A DNA stretch of 64,000 nt from Maribacter sp. (GCA_011050675.1 DRFI01000023.1:124001-188000), one strand, 5' to 3'. Positions 45,755 through 54,663 are shown, counted from the first letter of the stretch. Notes: a model not told the origin generated them from the letters alone. Made by a program: numbers and translations.

Positions 45755-47061
45755 TGAGTAATAAATACTTACATATCATCCTTTTGGTTCTATTAGCCGG
45801 TATTTATCGCGGTGCAGGACAGGATACCGCTGATAATTTTGACACGGCATATGCACTGGCTTATGAAGGCAAAACGAATACTGCGCATAATATGCTGTAT
45901 TTATTAGTTAATAAGCCCGTTACAGATGTGGATACTTCATTACTATGGGCGAGTACGCTAAGCTGGCGAGGCAATTACGATTTAGCACGCTCATCGTTTA
46001 ATACTATTTTATCCACTACTAAGAATAATAGAAAAGCATGGATCTCTGCAATTAAAAATGAGCTTTATGCTAAAAACTATCCTACTGCATTGGGTCTGTC
46101 CAACAAAGCATTGGTACATATAGAAAATGACCAAGAAATAATTAGACTTCAAGCAATAGCTTCTGACGGAGTTAATGGTTTATCGTATGCTAAAAATGGC
46201 TGGTATAATGTAGATAGTGCGGTAAAAACAAAATTTGTAGTAGCTAAAAAACAGAAACCAACAGTAGCAAAGGACATTGAAGAGAAGAACGTAGAATTAG
46301 TAAGAAAAACACCGGTTACAGAAGAGAAGCTAAAGAATTCTGTAATGGTAAATAGTTCTGTTACTTTCTATGACCAACGTTTTGATCCCATAACTACATC
46401 AAGTATTGCTTTTAAAAGACAGACACCTTACGGTTCTATTATTCCAAGAATAAACAATAGTAATAGAGTAGGTAAAAACGGAATTCAATTAGATATTGAT
46501 TTGTATCCCAAAATTGCAAAAGGTTTTTATGCTTATGTCAACTACGGCTATTCCGAATCAGATTTGTATCCTAATCATAAAGTTGGTGGAGATATTTATT
46601 ACAACCATAAAAGCGGTTTTGAATTTTCTGGTGGTGGTAGGCTAATAAATTTTGCAACTAGAGATGTGAAGTCCATTACCAACTCAGTCGGGTATTATAA
46701 GGGTAATTACTATTTTTCTTTACGGTCATACATCACTCCGGCTGCCGATAACCTAACCAATGTTTCTGGAAATCTATTGGTGCGTAAGTATTTAAAGGAT
46801 GCAGAAAATTATATGGGTATTAATGCGGGAGTAGGTTTTTCTCCTGAGTTAAGACAATTTACTTCTGGTGATCAATTACTGGCAGAAACGCTATTATATA
46901 TAGAATCGCAACGTTTAAGTTTTGAATATCAATTTACCAGTAAAAATAACCTTAGCTCTTACAGAACCAATGTCGGAGTATTACGCCAAGAGCAATCTTT
47001 TGATCCTGGTAGTTATTTTTACTCTATCTCTGCAGGATTAACTTACGAGTTTAATTTTTAG
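45754..47061 (+). CDS. YaiO-like outer-membrane beta-barrel protein with TPR N-terminus
   Basis: A 435-residue exported protein. A signal peptide (LHIILLVLLAGIYRGAGQ) leads to TPR-like helices (about 25-140, WASTLSWRGNYDLARSSFNTIL) and then a barrel domain (about 200-435) of alternating strands such as GYSESDLYPNHKVGGDIYYNHKSGFEFSGGGRLINF, ending in LTYEFNF with a C-terminal Phe. This arrangement matches YaiO-family barrels, which occur in exopolysaccharide export systems. It shares one base with the upstream phosphotransferase gene and is the last gene of the cluster. Confidence 0.82.
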   Translation: MSNKYLHIILLVLLAGIYRGAGQDTADNFDTAYALAYEGKTNTAHNMLYLLVNKPVTDVDTSLLWASTLSWRGNYDLARSSFNTILSTTKNNRKAWISAIKNELYAKNYPTALGLSNKALVHIENDQEIIRLQAIASDGVNGLSYAKNGWYNVDSAVKTKFVVAKKQKPTVAKDIEEKNVELVRKTPVTEEKLKNSVMVNSSVTFYDQRFDPITTSSIAFKRQTPYGSIIPRINNSNRVGKNGIQLDIDLYPKIAKGFYAYVNYGYSESDLYPNHKVGGDIYYNHKSGFEFSGGGRLINFATRDVKSITNSVGYYKGNYYFSLRSYITPAADNLTNVSGNLLVRKYLKDAENYMGINAGVGFSPELRQFTSGDQLLAETLLYIESQRLSFEYQFTSKNNLSSYRTNVGVLRQEQSFDPGSYFYSISAGLTYEFNF

Positions 47062-48343
47062 ACTTCATAGCAGGTATCCACTTATCGGCGTACATACCAT
47101 ATACCAAGCCTAACTCATTATCATACACATATTGTTCGTCTTTACCAGTGTCAAAATTCACATTAAAAACGTACACTTTAATTCCGGCGTCTCTTAATTG
47201 TAGCATCAATTTCTTCTGACTTGCGATTATCCTTCTTGAAACCGCAACATGCTTAACATTATTTACTTTTAAGAAGTTCACCTTATCACCTTTAATACTC
47301 AATAAAGGTTCTTGAGAAATCATGGTGTTTATTCCATGTTCAGATGCTTTTTCTACAGCCATAACACTAAATAGTTCCATTATTAGACGGTCCTTATCTA
47401 TAAAGGCATCAGCGAATGCAATAGGGTCATTTACTTTATCGGTAATTAAAGTAGCATCTGGGTGATTCTTAAACCAGGTATTAATACCATCCATATCTAA
47501 GGTTGTGTAATCACCATAAATTTTCTGTTTCATGAATTGCGAATGGGTAGGAGGTAAGGTACCTGTATAATCGGTAAAACGTGCCCACATATTCCAATCA
47601 TGGGCAGCTACTAATTTCCCGTCAGATGTTTCAATAATATCGAGCTCAAAAATTCGAAATCCCTTTTTATAATTTTGATCTAAGGCATGTTTCGAGTTTG
47701 TAGATTTTACACCATTAACCTCACCACCTGCATGTGCAATGTATCTATCGCTACTAGGTTCAAATTCATATACCTCTTTTGGAAAGAATATTTCTTTGCT
47801 TCCCAATTGCGCATTTACCTGAATGGTTTCTGTAATAGAATTGTCATTTACTTGCTCAGAGATAACTCCGCTTATATTATGCATTACATAAGCTTGCCTT
47901 CCTTTTAAGGTGCTTAACTGAATAAGTCCTAATGCGCTGATTTGTTTTTCAAATCCCGTTAATTGTGCTGCGGCGGAATCATGGGCCAATATGGCAAACG
48001 TAGCTTTTGATTCTATCATTTTTTCCATAATATCTAAAAGACCTTGCACATCTTCTTTACTACCGTAAGTATCAAAAGTTTTAAATTCAAAATTGTTATC
48101 CGCTTGAAAATGAACAATGGTGAGACCACGCTCTATGGCTTCTGATTGCGAGGCATAACTAAAGGTGCTTCGTTCATGTGTATTAAAGCTATGACTATTA
48201 AGTACCACATCTTCGTATACCACACTTTCATTAGAAGAACCCAAAGTAGTTGAAGTAGCTGCTTCTAATTGATTTCCTAATAATAAGGAAACGAATAGCA
48301 AACAGATTTTGAAGTTTATAGCACTAATGGGGGGTTTCATCAT
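47051..48343 (-). CDS. Exported glycerophosphodiester phosphodiesterase (GDPD) with unique N-terminal domain
   Basis: A 430-residue protein from ATG 48343 (48340 also possible); the frame opens at 48382, but the later start gives a normal signal peptide (FKICLLFVSLLLGNQLEA). Residues about 60-195 form a domain I do not recognise. The C-terminal GDPD barrel (about 205-430) has the catalytic IAHAGG, FELDIIETSDGKLVAAHDWN (Glu/Asp metal ligands and catalytic His) and VFNVN near the end. It hydrolyses glycerophosphodiesters in the envelope. It overlaps the barrel gene tail-to-tail by 11 bp and could act on the same polymer. Confidence 0.85.
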   Translation of the reverse strand: MMKPPISAINFKICLLFVSLLLGNQLEAATSTTLGSSNESVVYEDVVLNSHSFNTHERSTFSYASQSEAIERGLTIVHFQADNNFEFKTFDTYGSKEDVQGLLDIMEKMIESKATFAILAHDSAAAQLTGFEKQISALGLIQLSTLKGRQAYVMHNISGVISEQVNDNSITETIQVNAQLGSKEIFFPKEVYEFEPSSDRYIAHAGGEVNGVKSTNSKHALDQNYKKGFRIFELDIIETSDGKLVAAHDWNMWARFTDYTGTLPPTHSQFMKQKIYGDYTTLDMDGINTWFKNHPDATLITDKVNDPIAFADAFIDKDRLIMELFSVMAVEKASEHGINTMISQEPLLSIKGDKVNFLKVNNVKHVAVSRRIIASQKKLMLQLRDAGIKVYVFNVNFDTGKDEQYVYDNELGLVYGMYADKWIPAMKSKN

Positions 48344-48382
48344 TATAATTGATTTTTTGAACACTCGTTTACCGTACAGCAT

Positions 48383-48800
48383 ATGTTATACCATTAAGGT
48401 TATAAAGAAAACGAAATTAAAAGTTTGGTATTGTGGTAAGTTAAATAATTGTATTAGGCTAATATAGAGCAAATTATAGCTCTTAAAATTAGAAATTCTT
48501 AACTTAAAATTAAACTATATCTCATTTTATTAAATGTTCTTACATCAACAAACCCTTAAATCTAGCTGTTTTATTTCTAAGAACTCGGTGAAATACCAAT
48601 AAAGAGGATGAACTGCACATCTTAAAAGCCTTGTAATATATAGGTTTCAATGATTTTAGATGGTAAACAACACTTTTTAGTAGGTTTTACAACATATTTA
48701 AATTGGTTCACCACAATTTGTTGTCACACCCTTAACATCAGTATATATTTACTTCCAAGATATGTATACCCAAATTAAGATTAACTTTTAAACCTACAAT
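48383..48800. other. Long AT-rich leader/spacer ahead of the micropeptide pair
   Basis: About 418 bp with no convincing ORF on either strand. The plus-strand segment TTTG (48717-48720), 23 nt ahead of TATATTTA (48744-48751), fits a -33/-7 promoter with one mismatch and would start transcription near 48758, upstream of the two small ORFs. The rest is AT-rich with no repeat recognised. Confidence 0.4.
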
Positions 48801-48899
48801 ATGCTTTACGACACCTACGGTGAAGAATACCTTGTGTTTCTTCAAGATTTAAATGAAATTCTTAGTATCAACGAATTAGCTGAGTTGGACTATATGTAA
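48801..48899 (+). CDS. Micropeptide A (32 aa), paralog of the next ORF
   Basis: An ATG-started ORF of 32 codons. Its middle, EYLVFLQDLNEILSI, shares the pattern Y-x-x-F-x-Q-D-L-N-x-I-L with the following ORF. The shared codons differ mostly at third positions (CAA/CAG, TTA/CTT, CTT/CTA), which is what protein-level conservation would leave. It precedes a second ORF and a strong terminator in the same direction, forming a compact transcript. Function unknown. Confidence 0.55.
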   Translation: MLYDTYGEEYLVFLQDLNEILSINELAELDYM

Positions 48900-48934
48900 A
48901 TGTAAACCAAACCAAACACCAAAAACAATATCCC

Positions 48935-49036
48935 ATGGCACATCAAAATCAAGATTTCTCATCTTATCAAAACTTTATCCAGGATCTTAATAGTATTCTA
49001 GTAAACTTTAATATCAACAAATTGACCCATTCGTAA
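48935..49036 (+). CDS. Micropeptide B (33 aa), paralog of the previous ORF
   Basis: An ATG-started ORF of 33 codons, 35 nt after micropeptide A. Its core SYQNFIQDLNSILVN aligns with A without gaps (Y, F, Q, D, L, N, I and L shared). The N- and C-termini differ. It ends 16 nt before a strong intrinsic terminator, so A and B look like a two-gene operon. A regulatory or toxin-like role, or surface signalling peptides, are all conceivable; none is supported. Confidence 0.55.
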   Translation: MAHQNQDFSSYQNFIQDLNSILVNFNINKLTHS

Positions 49037-49052
49037 TGTTCTAAACATTAGG

Positions 49053-49094
49053 AAAAGAGAAAGCGCCCGTTTTTACGGGCGCTTTCTCTTTTTT
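49053..49094. terminator. Strong 18-bp bidirectional intrinsic terminator
   Basis: 49053-49070 (AAAAGAGAAAGCGCCCGT) pairs perfectly with 49075-49092 around a TTTT loop, with A-rich and T-rich flanks. It ends the micropeptide operon on the plus strand and the sigma gene on the minus strand. Confidence 0.93.
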
Positions 49095-49109
49095 AAACAA
49101 TTGTTATGT

Positions 49110-49973
49110 CTAGCCTAAATAGGTCTTAAGTAACTTACTTCTAGAGGCATGACGTAATTTACGTATAGCCTTTTCACGTATTTGTCTAACACGCTCTCTA
49201 GTTAAATCGAACGTTTGTCCAATTTCTGCTAAAGTCATTGACTGTTGGTCACCAATACCATAATATAATTTAACTACATCTGCCTCTCTTGGAGATAATG
49301 TATCTAAAGCTCTATTAATTTCTGTATTTAATGACTGTTGTAATAAAACATTGTCTGGTCTTGGAGATTCACCTGAACGTAATACGTCATATAGGTTAGA
49401 ATCTTCGCCTTCACGTAAAGGTGCATCCATAGATACGTGTCTACCTGAATTCTTAAGTGATTGTTTCACTTCAGAAACCGTCATTTCTAATTCTTTTGCA
49501 ATTTCTTCAGGAGAAGGTGGGCGCTCATGTGCCTGTTCTAAATAAGAAAATGTCTTTTTGATTTTATTTATTGAACCAATTTTGTTCAACGGTAAACGAA
49601 CTACTCTAGATTGTTCTGCTAAAGCTTGTAATATAGATTGTCTGATCCACCAAACGGCATAGGATATAAACTTAAATCCTCTAGTTTCATCAAATCTTTT
49701 TGCTGCTTTAACTAATCCTAAATTTCCTTCATTAATTAAATCGGGTAATTTAAGACCTTGATTCTGATATTGTTTTGCAACGGAAACCACAAATCTTAAG
49801 TTGGCTGTAGTTAACTTTTCCAATGCTGCTTGACTACCTTCACGAATCTTCTGTGCTAATTCTACCTCTTCATTCGCAGTAATCAAATCAATTTTACTGA
49901 TATCTTGCAAGTATTTATCCAGTGATTTTGACTCACGATTCGTTACCTGCTTGATAATCTTTAGTTGCCTCAT
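49110..49973 (-). CDS. rpoD: Primary sigma factor, Bacteroidetes type
   Basis: A 287-residue sigma-70 lacking the long region 1.1, as in Bacteroidetes housekeeping sigma factors. Region 1.2 has [15 protein letters not shown]; region 2 has [58 protein letters not shown]; region 3 has RVVRLPLNK...; region 4 has [45 protein letters not shown]. It recognises TTG/TAnnTTTG promoters. A minus-strand TAAACTTG at 50001-50008 may be its own -7 box. Highly conserved; certain. Confidence 0.96.
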   Translation of the reverse strand: MRQLKIIKQVTNRESKSLDKYLQDISKIDLITANEEVELAQKIREGSQAALEKLTTANLRFVVSVAKQYQNQGLKLPDLINEGNLGLVKAAKRFDETRGFKFISYAVWWIRQSILQALAEQSRVVRLPLNKIGSINKIKKTFSYLEQAHERPPSPEEIAKELEMTVSEVKQSLKNSGRHVSMDAPLREGEDSNLYDVLRSGESPRPDNVLLQQSLNTEINRALDTLSPREADVVKLYYGIGDQQSMTLAEIGQTFDLTRERVRQIREKAIRKLRHASRSKLLKTYLG

Positions 49974-50145
49974 ATGTGTGTATGGAATTTAGAAGTTGTA
50001 CAAGTTTACAGTATACCGCTTTTTATCGTAATATCCTAATGTATTCCACTAATGTTGTACAGCAATTATACCCTTTAACAAAGCTTTAAGCATTTAGGAC
50101 GTTATATTTCGATAGCTTATTTTTGAACTTAGACTGTTATTTAAT

Positions 50146-50655
50146 ATGAGTAAAAGAGCCCTAAAAACATATATCTCCAAACTTCCTAAAAAAGCATTGG
50201 AAGAACAAATAGTGGAGCTTTACGAAAAATTCCCAATCGTAAAAACATATTACGATTTTGCGTTTAACCCCAAGGAAGATAAATTGGTGCAAGATGCGAA
50301 GGCCAAAATATCTAACGAATACTTTCCTTTAAAACGAAGAAGACCCAAAGCAAGACGTTCTGTTGCTCAGAAATTCTTGAAACATTTTATAAAACTGGGT
50401 GTAGACCCTCATCTTGTAGCAGATGTTATGTGTTATAATCTAGAAATTGCACAGACCTTTTCTATGGAGAAAAATGTGGCAGACTCCTTTTACCGAAGCA
50501 TGCTAAACTCATTTAACGAAGTCATACAGTACACCACTGTACAAGGAGTTTTTCCTGAGTTTAGAGAACGCATCTTAAAAATATATACAGAAACACAAAA
50601 TCAAAAATGGCTTTTAGAAGATGAATTCTCAAAGGCGTTGGATATTATAGATTAG
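50146..50655 (+). CDS. DUF6155 family protein
   Basis: A 169-residue cytoplasmic helical protein with the DUF6155 features: KTYISKLPKKALEEQIVELYEKFPIVKTYYDFAFNP, then YFPLKRRRPKARRSVAQKFLKHFIKLGVDPHLVADVMCYNLEIAQTFS. The basic middle (RRRPKARRS) could bind nucleic acid, but nothing is established. Four nt before the dehydrogenase gene on the same strand, so probably co-transcribed. Confidence 0.8.
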   Translation: MSKRALKTYISKLPKKALEEQIVELYEKFPIVKTYYDFAFNPKEDKLVQDAKAKISNEYFPLKRRRPKARRSVAQKFLKHFIKLGVDPHLVADVMCYNLEIAQTFSMEKNVADSFYRSMLNSFNEVIQYTTVQGVFPEFRERILKIYTETQNQKWLLEDEFSKALDIID

Positions 50656-50658
50656 CAT

Positions 50659-51588
50659 ATGGCAATAGTTATTATAAGACAAGATTCTAAAATTGAATTG
50701 TGGAAGAACGCTTTACAAAAAGCGGATAGTTCTTTAAAAGTGTACAGCTATTTAGAAGACCACCCTAAAGATGACATTACTATGGCGGTCATCTGGAAAC
50801 ATCCGGCTGGTTCGCTTGCTGAGTATCCGAATCTAAAATGTATTGCCTCTGCTGGTGCAGGGGTAGATTATATATTCGAAGATGATACCCGTCCAAAAAA
50901 CATTCCTATCACCCGTATCGTTGATCCTTTTTTGGCCGGCGATATGTCCGAACATGTGCTTGCTGTAATCTTTGCACATCTAAAGAATTTAAACGCTTAC
51001 AAATTAGACCAGGTTGCCAATGTTTGGGAACCCAAAGATTATCTACGCATTAAAGATGTTACTGTTGGTATTTTAGGTCTTGGGGAACTAGGTGCGCTTA
51101 CTGCAACGGACCTTACCAAATATGGTTTCAATGTGCAAGGGTGGAGTAGGAGCGAAAAAAATATTGACGGTGTAAAAACTTTTTCTGGTACAGATCAACG
51201 GCAAAGCTTTCTAGCTTCTACAGATGTTCTGGTATGCTTGTTACCATTGACACCTGCTACCGAGGGTATTTTAAATACATCGTTAATGTCTCAACTTCCT
51301 AAGAACGCTTATGTGATAAACGTTGCCCGTGGCGGACATTTAGTGGATCAAGATTTGTTGGAGTTATTGGATTCCGGACACTTATCTGGTGCTTGTTTAG
51401 ATGTCTACCATACCGAGCCTTTACCTATAACACATCCTTTTTGGAATCATAAGAAAGTACACATGACACCCCATTATGCAAGCGTTTCTGATACCAATTC
51501 GGTAATGCCGCAAATTGTAGATAACTATAAAAGGCTAATTTCTGGTAAGAATTTACTTCATATGGTAGATTCTGACAAGGGATATTAA
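50659..51588 (+). CDS. Glyoxylate/hydroxypyruvate reductase A-like 2-hydroxyacid dehydrogenase
   Basis: A 309-residue D-isomer-specific 2-hydroxyacid dehydrogenase. The NAD(P)-binding motif GILGLGELGALTATDL (G-x-G-x-x-G) sits at about 139-154, with WSRSEK following. The catalytic Arg is in NVARGGHLVDQDLL, the Glu in DVYHTEPLP and the His in HMTPHYASV. The short length and ILRQDSKIELW-like N-terminus fit GhrA. It reduces glyoxylate or hydroxypyruvate; the actual substrate is open. Confidence 0.9.
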   Translation: MAIVIIRQDSKIELWKNALQKADSSLKVYSYLEDHPKDDITMAVIWKHPAGSLAEYPNLKCIASAGAGVDYIFEDDTRPKNIPITRIVDPFLAGDMSEHVLAVIFAHLKNLNAYKLDQVANVWEPKDYLRIKDVTVGILGLGELGALTATDLTKYGFNVQGWSRSEKNIDGVKTFSGTDQRQSFLASTDVLVCLLPLTPATEGILNTSLMSQLPKNAYVINVARGGHLVDQDLLELLDSGHLSGACLDVYHTEPLPITHPFWNHKKVHMTPHYASVSDTNSVMPQIVDNYKRLISGKNLLHMVDSDKGY

Positions 51589-51684
51589 TATTGTGTTTTT
51601 AAAGTTTTTTATTTCCTAGACCCATAAAAATCACATAATTTTATAAGGTTTTTGCATTATTAATCTAATTAAGCCTACCACCTT

Positions 51685-53196
51685 TTGAAATTACAGAAAG
51701 AGACCGTTGAGAAAACCTTATATGATTATCAAGAGGAAGATCTACATGCTATTTTTAAGTATCTAGAGGAGAATGGAGATAATTCTAACTTATTATACCA
51801 ATTGCCTACCGGTGGTGGTAAAACAGTGGTATTCTCTGAAATTGCCAAGCGTTATATCGCAAAGACCAATAAGAAGGTTATTGTACTTACCCACCGTATA
51901 GAACTAAGTCAGCAGACTTCTAAAATGCTAAATGGTTTTGGGGTTAAGAACAAGATTATAAACAGCGAAGTAAAAGAATGGCAAGACCAAGACGAGTTCA
52001 TGTGTTTTGTAGCCATGGTAGAAACGCTGAACAACCGACTACAAGAAGAGAAGATTGAAATTAATAATATAGGCCTTGTCATTATCGATGAGGCGCATTA
52101 TAACTCTTTTCGTAAGCTATTTAAGTTTTTTGAAAACTCCGTTATTCTTGGGGTTACCGCAACACCGTTAAGTTCAAATATTAAGCTTCCCATGAAAGAC
52201 AACTATAAAAAGTTGATTGTGGGCGAGTCTATAGATTCTTTGATCCAAAAGAAGTTTTTGGCTAAGGCGAACATGTATAATTACGATGTAAGTCTACAAA
52301 CCCTTAAACTGGGAATTAGTGGAGATTATACCGTAAAATCATCCGATGAATTATACGGTAACCATAGTATGCTGAACAAGCTGGTCGCTGCCTATAATGA
52401 AGTAGGAAAAGGAACCAAGACGCTGATATTTAATAACGGAATAAACACCTCTAGGTACGTATGTGAAACGTTTAAGAAGGCTGGCTACAATATTCGCCAT
52501 CTAGACAATAAGAACAATGCAGGGGAACGTAAAGAGATCTTAAAATGGTTTAAAGAAACGCCCGACGCTATATTAACATCGGTAAGTATTTTAACTACTG
52601 GTTTTGATGAGCCTAGTGTAGAAACCATTATTCTAAACCGTGCTACACGCTCGCTTACCTTATATTTTCAAATGATCGGTCGTGGGTCTAGATACTTACC
52701 ACACAAAGAGGAATTCAATGTTATTGATATGGGGAACAATGTTGCCCGTTTTGGTCTGTGGAATGCAGGTATCGATTGGCAAGAGATTTTCCATTTTCCA
52801 GATTTCTATTTGGAAAACATAAAGAATGATGAGGAGATAGAACGTGAATTCGTATATGAAATGCCGGCAGATTTACGAGCTGAGTTTGCGAATTCTACCG
52901 ATATCGATTTTGATATTAAAGCGGAATATAAAAAGAGCTTTGCAAACGGAGAGAAATCTAAACTGGTACTTGAAAAAAGTATTGACCAGCACGCAAAAAT
53001 TTGTGTAGAGAATTCCGAAGATGTGTTTGATGCCCGTATTCTAGCCAAAAAACTAAAAGAGGAAATTAAATACCGTGTCCGTCAATATTCCTATTGTATT
53101 ATGAATAATACAAAGAACTACAAAGAATGGTTAGAAGAGGATTATGAGCGAAAATTACGTTCTAAAATATCCAAGATGTTCGCTGCAAAAATGTAA
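51685..53196 (+). CDS. DEAH-box superfamily 2 helicase (TTG start)
   Basis: A 503-residue helicase. The start must be the TTG at 51685: an in-frame TAA at 51670 precedes it, no ATG lies between, and LYDYQEEDLHAIF (Q-like motif) directly follows. Motif I is QLPTGGGKT (about 39-47), motif II IIDEAHYNSF, motif III GVTATPLSS, motif VI QMIGRGSRYLP. The C-terminal 120 residues are charged and unrecognised. Similar to SSL2/UvrB-like repair helicases. Stand-alone gene. Confidence 0.88.
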   Translation: MKLQKETVEKTLYDYQEEDLHAIFKYLEENGDNSNLLYQLPTGGGKTVVFSEIAKRYIAKTNKKVIVLTHRIELSQQTSKMLNGFGVKNKIINSEVKEWQDQDEFMCFVAMVETLNNRLQEEKIEINNIGLVIIDEAHYNSFRKLFKFFENSVILGVTATPLSSNIKLPMKDNYKKLIVGESIDSLIQKKFLAKANMYNYDVSLQTLKLGISGDYTVKSSDELYGNHSMLNKLVAAYNEVGKGTKTLIFNNGINTSRYVCETFKKAGYNIRHLDNKNNAGERKEILKWFKETPDAILTSVSILTTGFDEPSVETIILNRATRSLTLYFQMIGRGSRYLPHKEEFNVIDMGNNVARFGLWNAGIDWQEIFHFPDFYLENIKNDEEIEREFVYEMPADLRAEFANSTDIDFDIKAEYKKSFANGEKSKLVLEKSIDQHAKICVENSEDVFDARILAKKLKEEIKYRVRQYSYCIMNNTKNYKEWLEEDYERKLRSKISKMFAAKM

Positions 53197-53233
53197 TTCT
53201 TAAGGTGATGAGTTTTTGGTTTTTAGAATACTA

Positions 53234-53292
53234 CCCTGAGTCCATTCGAAAGGACTGGAACTCAAAAATCTTCATCAATCCTCAGGGTGACA
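53234..53292. repeat. CCCTGAG...CTCAGGG inverted-repeat element
   Basis: CCCTGAG (53234-53240) and CTCAGGG (53281-53287) flank a 40-nt core that contains a nested AGTCC/GGACT hairpin (53239-53256). The outer sequence resembles the CCTGAG/GGGTGACAG repeats common in Flavobacteriia intergenic regions. GC-richer than the surroundings. Its copies elsewhere were not searched. Confidence 0.55.
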
Positions 53293-53340
53293 GCAGTACT
53301 GAAAACTGTCAACTGATACAGCGAACCGTAAACTAAATAC

Positions 53341-53371
53341 TTGCTATCCGTCCAACGATTCATTTACTTTG
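53341..53371 (+). promoter_or_regulatory. Likely promoter of the GT4 gene
   Basis: TTG (53341-53343), 20 nt, then TTACTTTG (53364-53371), one mismatch from the TAnnTTTG consensus. The expected start site is near 53378, upstream of the open N-terminal coding region that lacks a standard start codon. A 10-bp direct repeat CTAATTCCTA (53381-53390 and 53395-53404) follows. Confidence 0.45.
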
Positions 53372-53397
53372 CACTTACATCTAATTCCTAACACCTA

Positions 53398-54639
53398 ATT
53401 CCTATCAAAACCCAAACCCTTCTCGTAATTGCACTTGTATGGCCAGAACCTGCTTCCACGGCTGCGGGAGTTCGAATGATGCAATTATTAGAAGTATTTA
53501 AAAAGCAAGGCTATTCCATAACTATTACTTCTGCCGCGTCTAAGTCGGAGTATTCTGCAGATGTTGAACTTTTAGGATACAACTCTCAGGATATAAAAAT
53601 GAACGATGCTTCGTTTGATGTTTTTGTAAAAGATTTGAATCCTGATGTGGTGTTATTTGATCGATTTTTGACCGAAGAACAATTCGGGTGGCGTGTGGCT
53701 GAAAACTGCCCAAATGCATTACGAATTTTAGATACCGAAGATTTACACAGCCTACGTCATGTGCGGGAACAGTGTTTTAAAAAGGATGTTCCGTTTACTA
53801 CAGATTCATGGTTGGCAGATGATAAGACCAAACGAGAAATTGCGAGTATTTACCGTTGTGATCTTTCTTTAATTATCTCTAGCTACGAATTAGAATTATT
53901 GACCGATGTTATTAAAATAGATGAAAGTCTACTTTTGTTACTTCCTTTTATGGTCGATGAAATTACCAATGAAACCAAATGGAATTCTTTTAATGAGCGT
54001 ACCGATTTCATATTCATAGGTGGTGGAAAACATGCGCCAAATATAGATGCGGTTAAATGCTTGAAAACTACTATTTGGCCATTAGTTCATAAACAATTGC
54101 CCGAAGCCAAATTACATGTGTATGGTGCTTACTTGCCACAGCAAATTTTAGAAATGCATAACCCTGCAACTGGTTTTCTAGTACACGGCAGGGCAGTAGC
54201 TGTTGATGATGTTATGAGTACCGCTAAAGTATGCTTGGCTCCTTTACGTTTTGGTGCCGGCATTAAAGGGAAATTGATTTCTGCCATGCAAAATGGTACA
54301 CCTAGTGTTACCACAACTATTGGTGCAGAAGGCATGGCCGGCATTTTGGACTGGAACGGTTATATAGAAAATGATCACACCGCTTTTGTTGCTGCAGCGG
54401 TACGATTATATACTGTGAAAGACACCTGGCAGCAATCACAAAACCAAGGAAAAACTTTGATCAATACGCTGTACGCTAAAACAAGTTTAGAACGTGTATT
54501 TTTAGAGAAAGTTACACAACTTCAAAAAGACCTGACCCATCATAGAACACAAAACTTCACCGGAGCTTTATTACAGCACCAAACAATGACAGCTACTAAG
54601 TTTATGAGTAAATGGATTGAGGAGAAGAATAGGGGGTAA
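53398..54639 (+). CDS. Glycosyltransferase family 4-like protein, non-ATG start
   Basis: A family-4-type (GT-B) glycosyltransferase. The first ATG (53476) would remove conserved N-terminal sequence: in frame just upstream is KTQTLLVIALVWPEPASTAAG, a typical GT4 opening. The frame is open only back to a TAA at 53389, and no ATG/GTG/TTG occurs, so ATT at 53398 (413 residues) or ATC at 53404 must be used unless the start codon was lost. Later motifs are FIFIGGGKHAPNIDA (donor-domain start), LAPLRFGAGIKGKLISAMQNGTPSVTT and TIGAEGMAG (the nucleotide-sugar site). Substrate unknown. Confidence 0.78.
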   Translation: MPIKTQTLLVIALVWPEPASTAAGVRMMQLLEVFKKQGYSITITSAASKSEYSADVELLGYNSQDIKMNDASFDVFVKDLNPDVVLFDRFLTEEQFGWRVAENCPNALRILDTEDLHSLRHVREQCFKKDVPFTTDSWLADDKTKREIASIYRCDLSLIISSYELELLTDVIKIDESLLLLLPFMVDEITNETKWNSFNERTDFIFIGGGKHAPNIDAVKCLKTTIWPLVHKQLPEAKLHVYGAYLPQQILEMHNPATGFLVHGRAVAVDDVMSTAKVCLAPLRFGAGIKGKLISAMQNGTPSVTTTIGAEGMAGILDWNGYIENDHTAFVAAAVRLYTVKDTWQQSQNQGKTLINTLYAKTSLERVFLEKVTQLQKDLTHHRTQNFTGALLQHQTMTATKFMSKWIEEKNRG

Positions 54640-54663
54640 GCTAAAGGGTTTCGTTATCGTTTA

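Noticed and set aside
53476-53478. ATG 53476 as the start of the GT4 gene
   Set aside because: Removes conserved N-terminal GT4 sequence seen in frame upstream.
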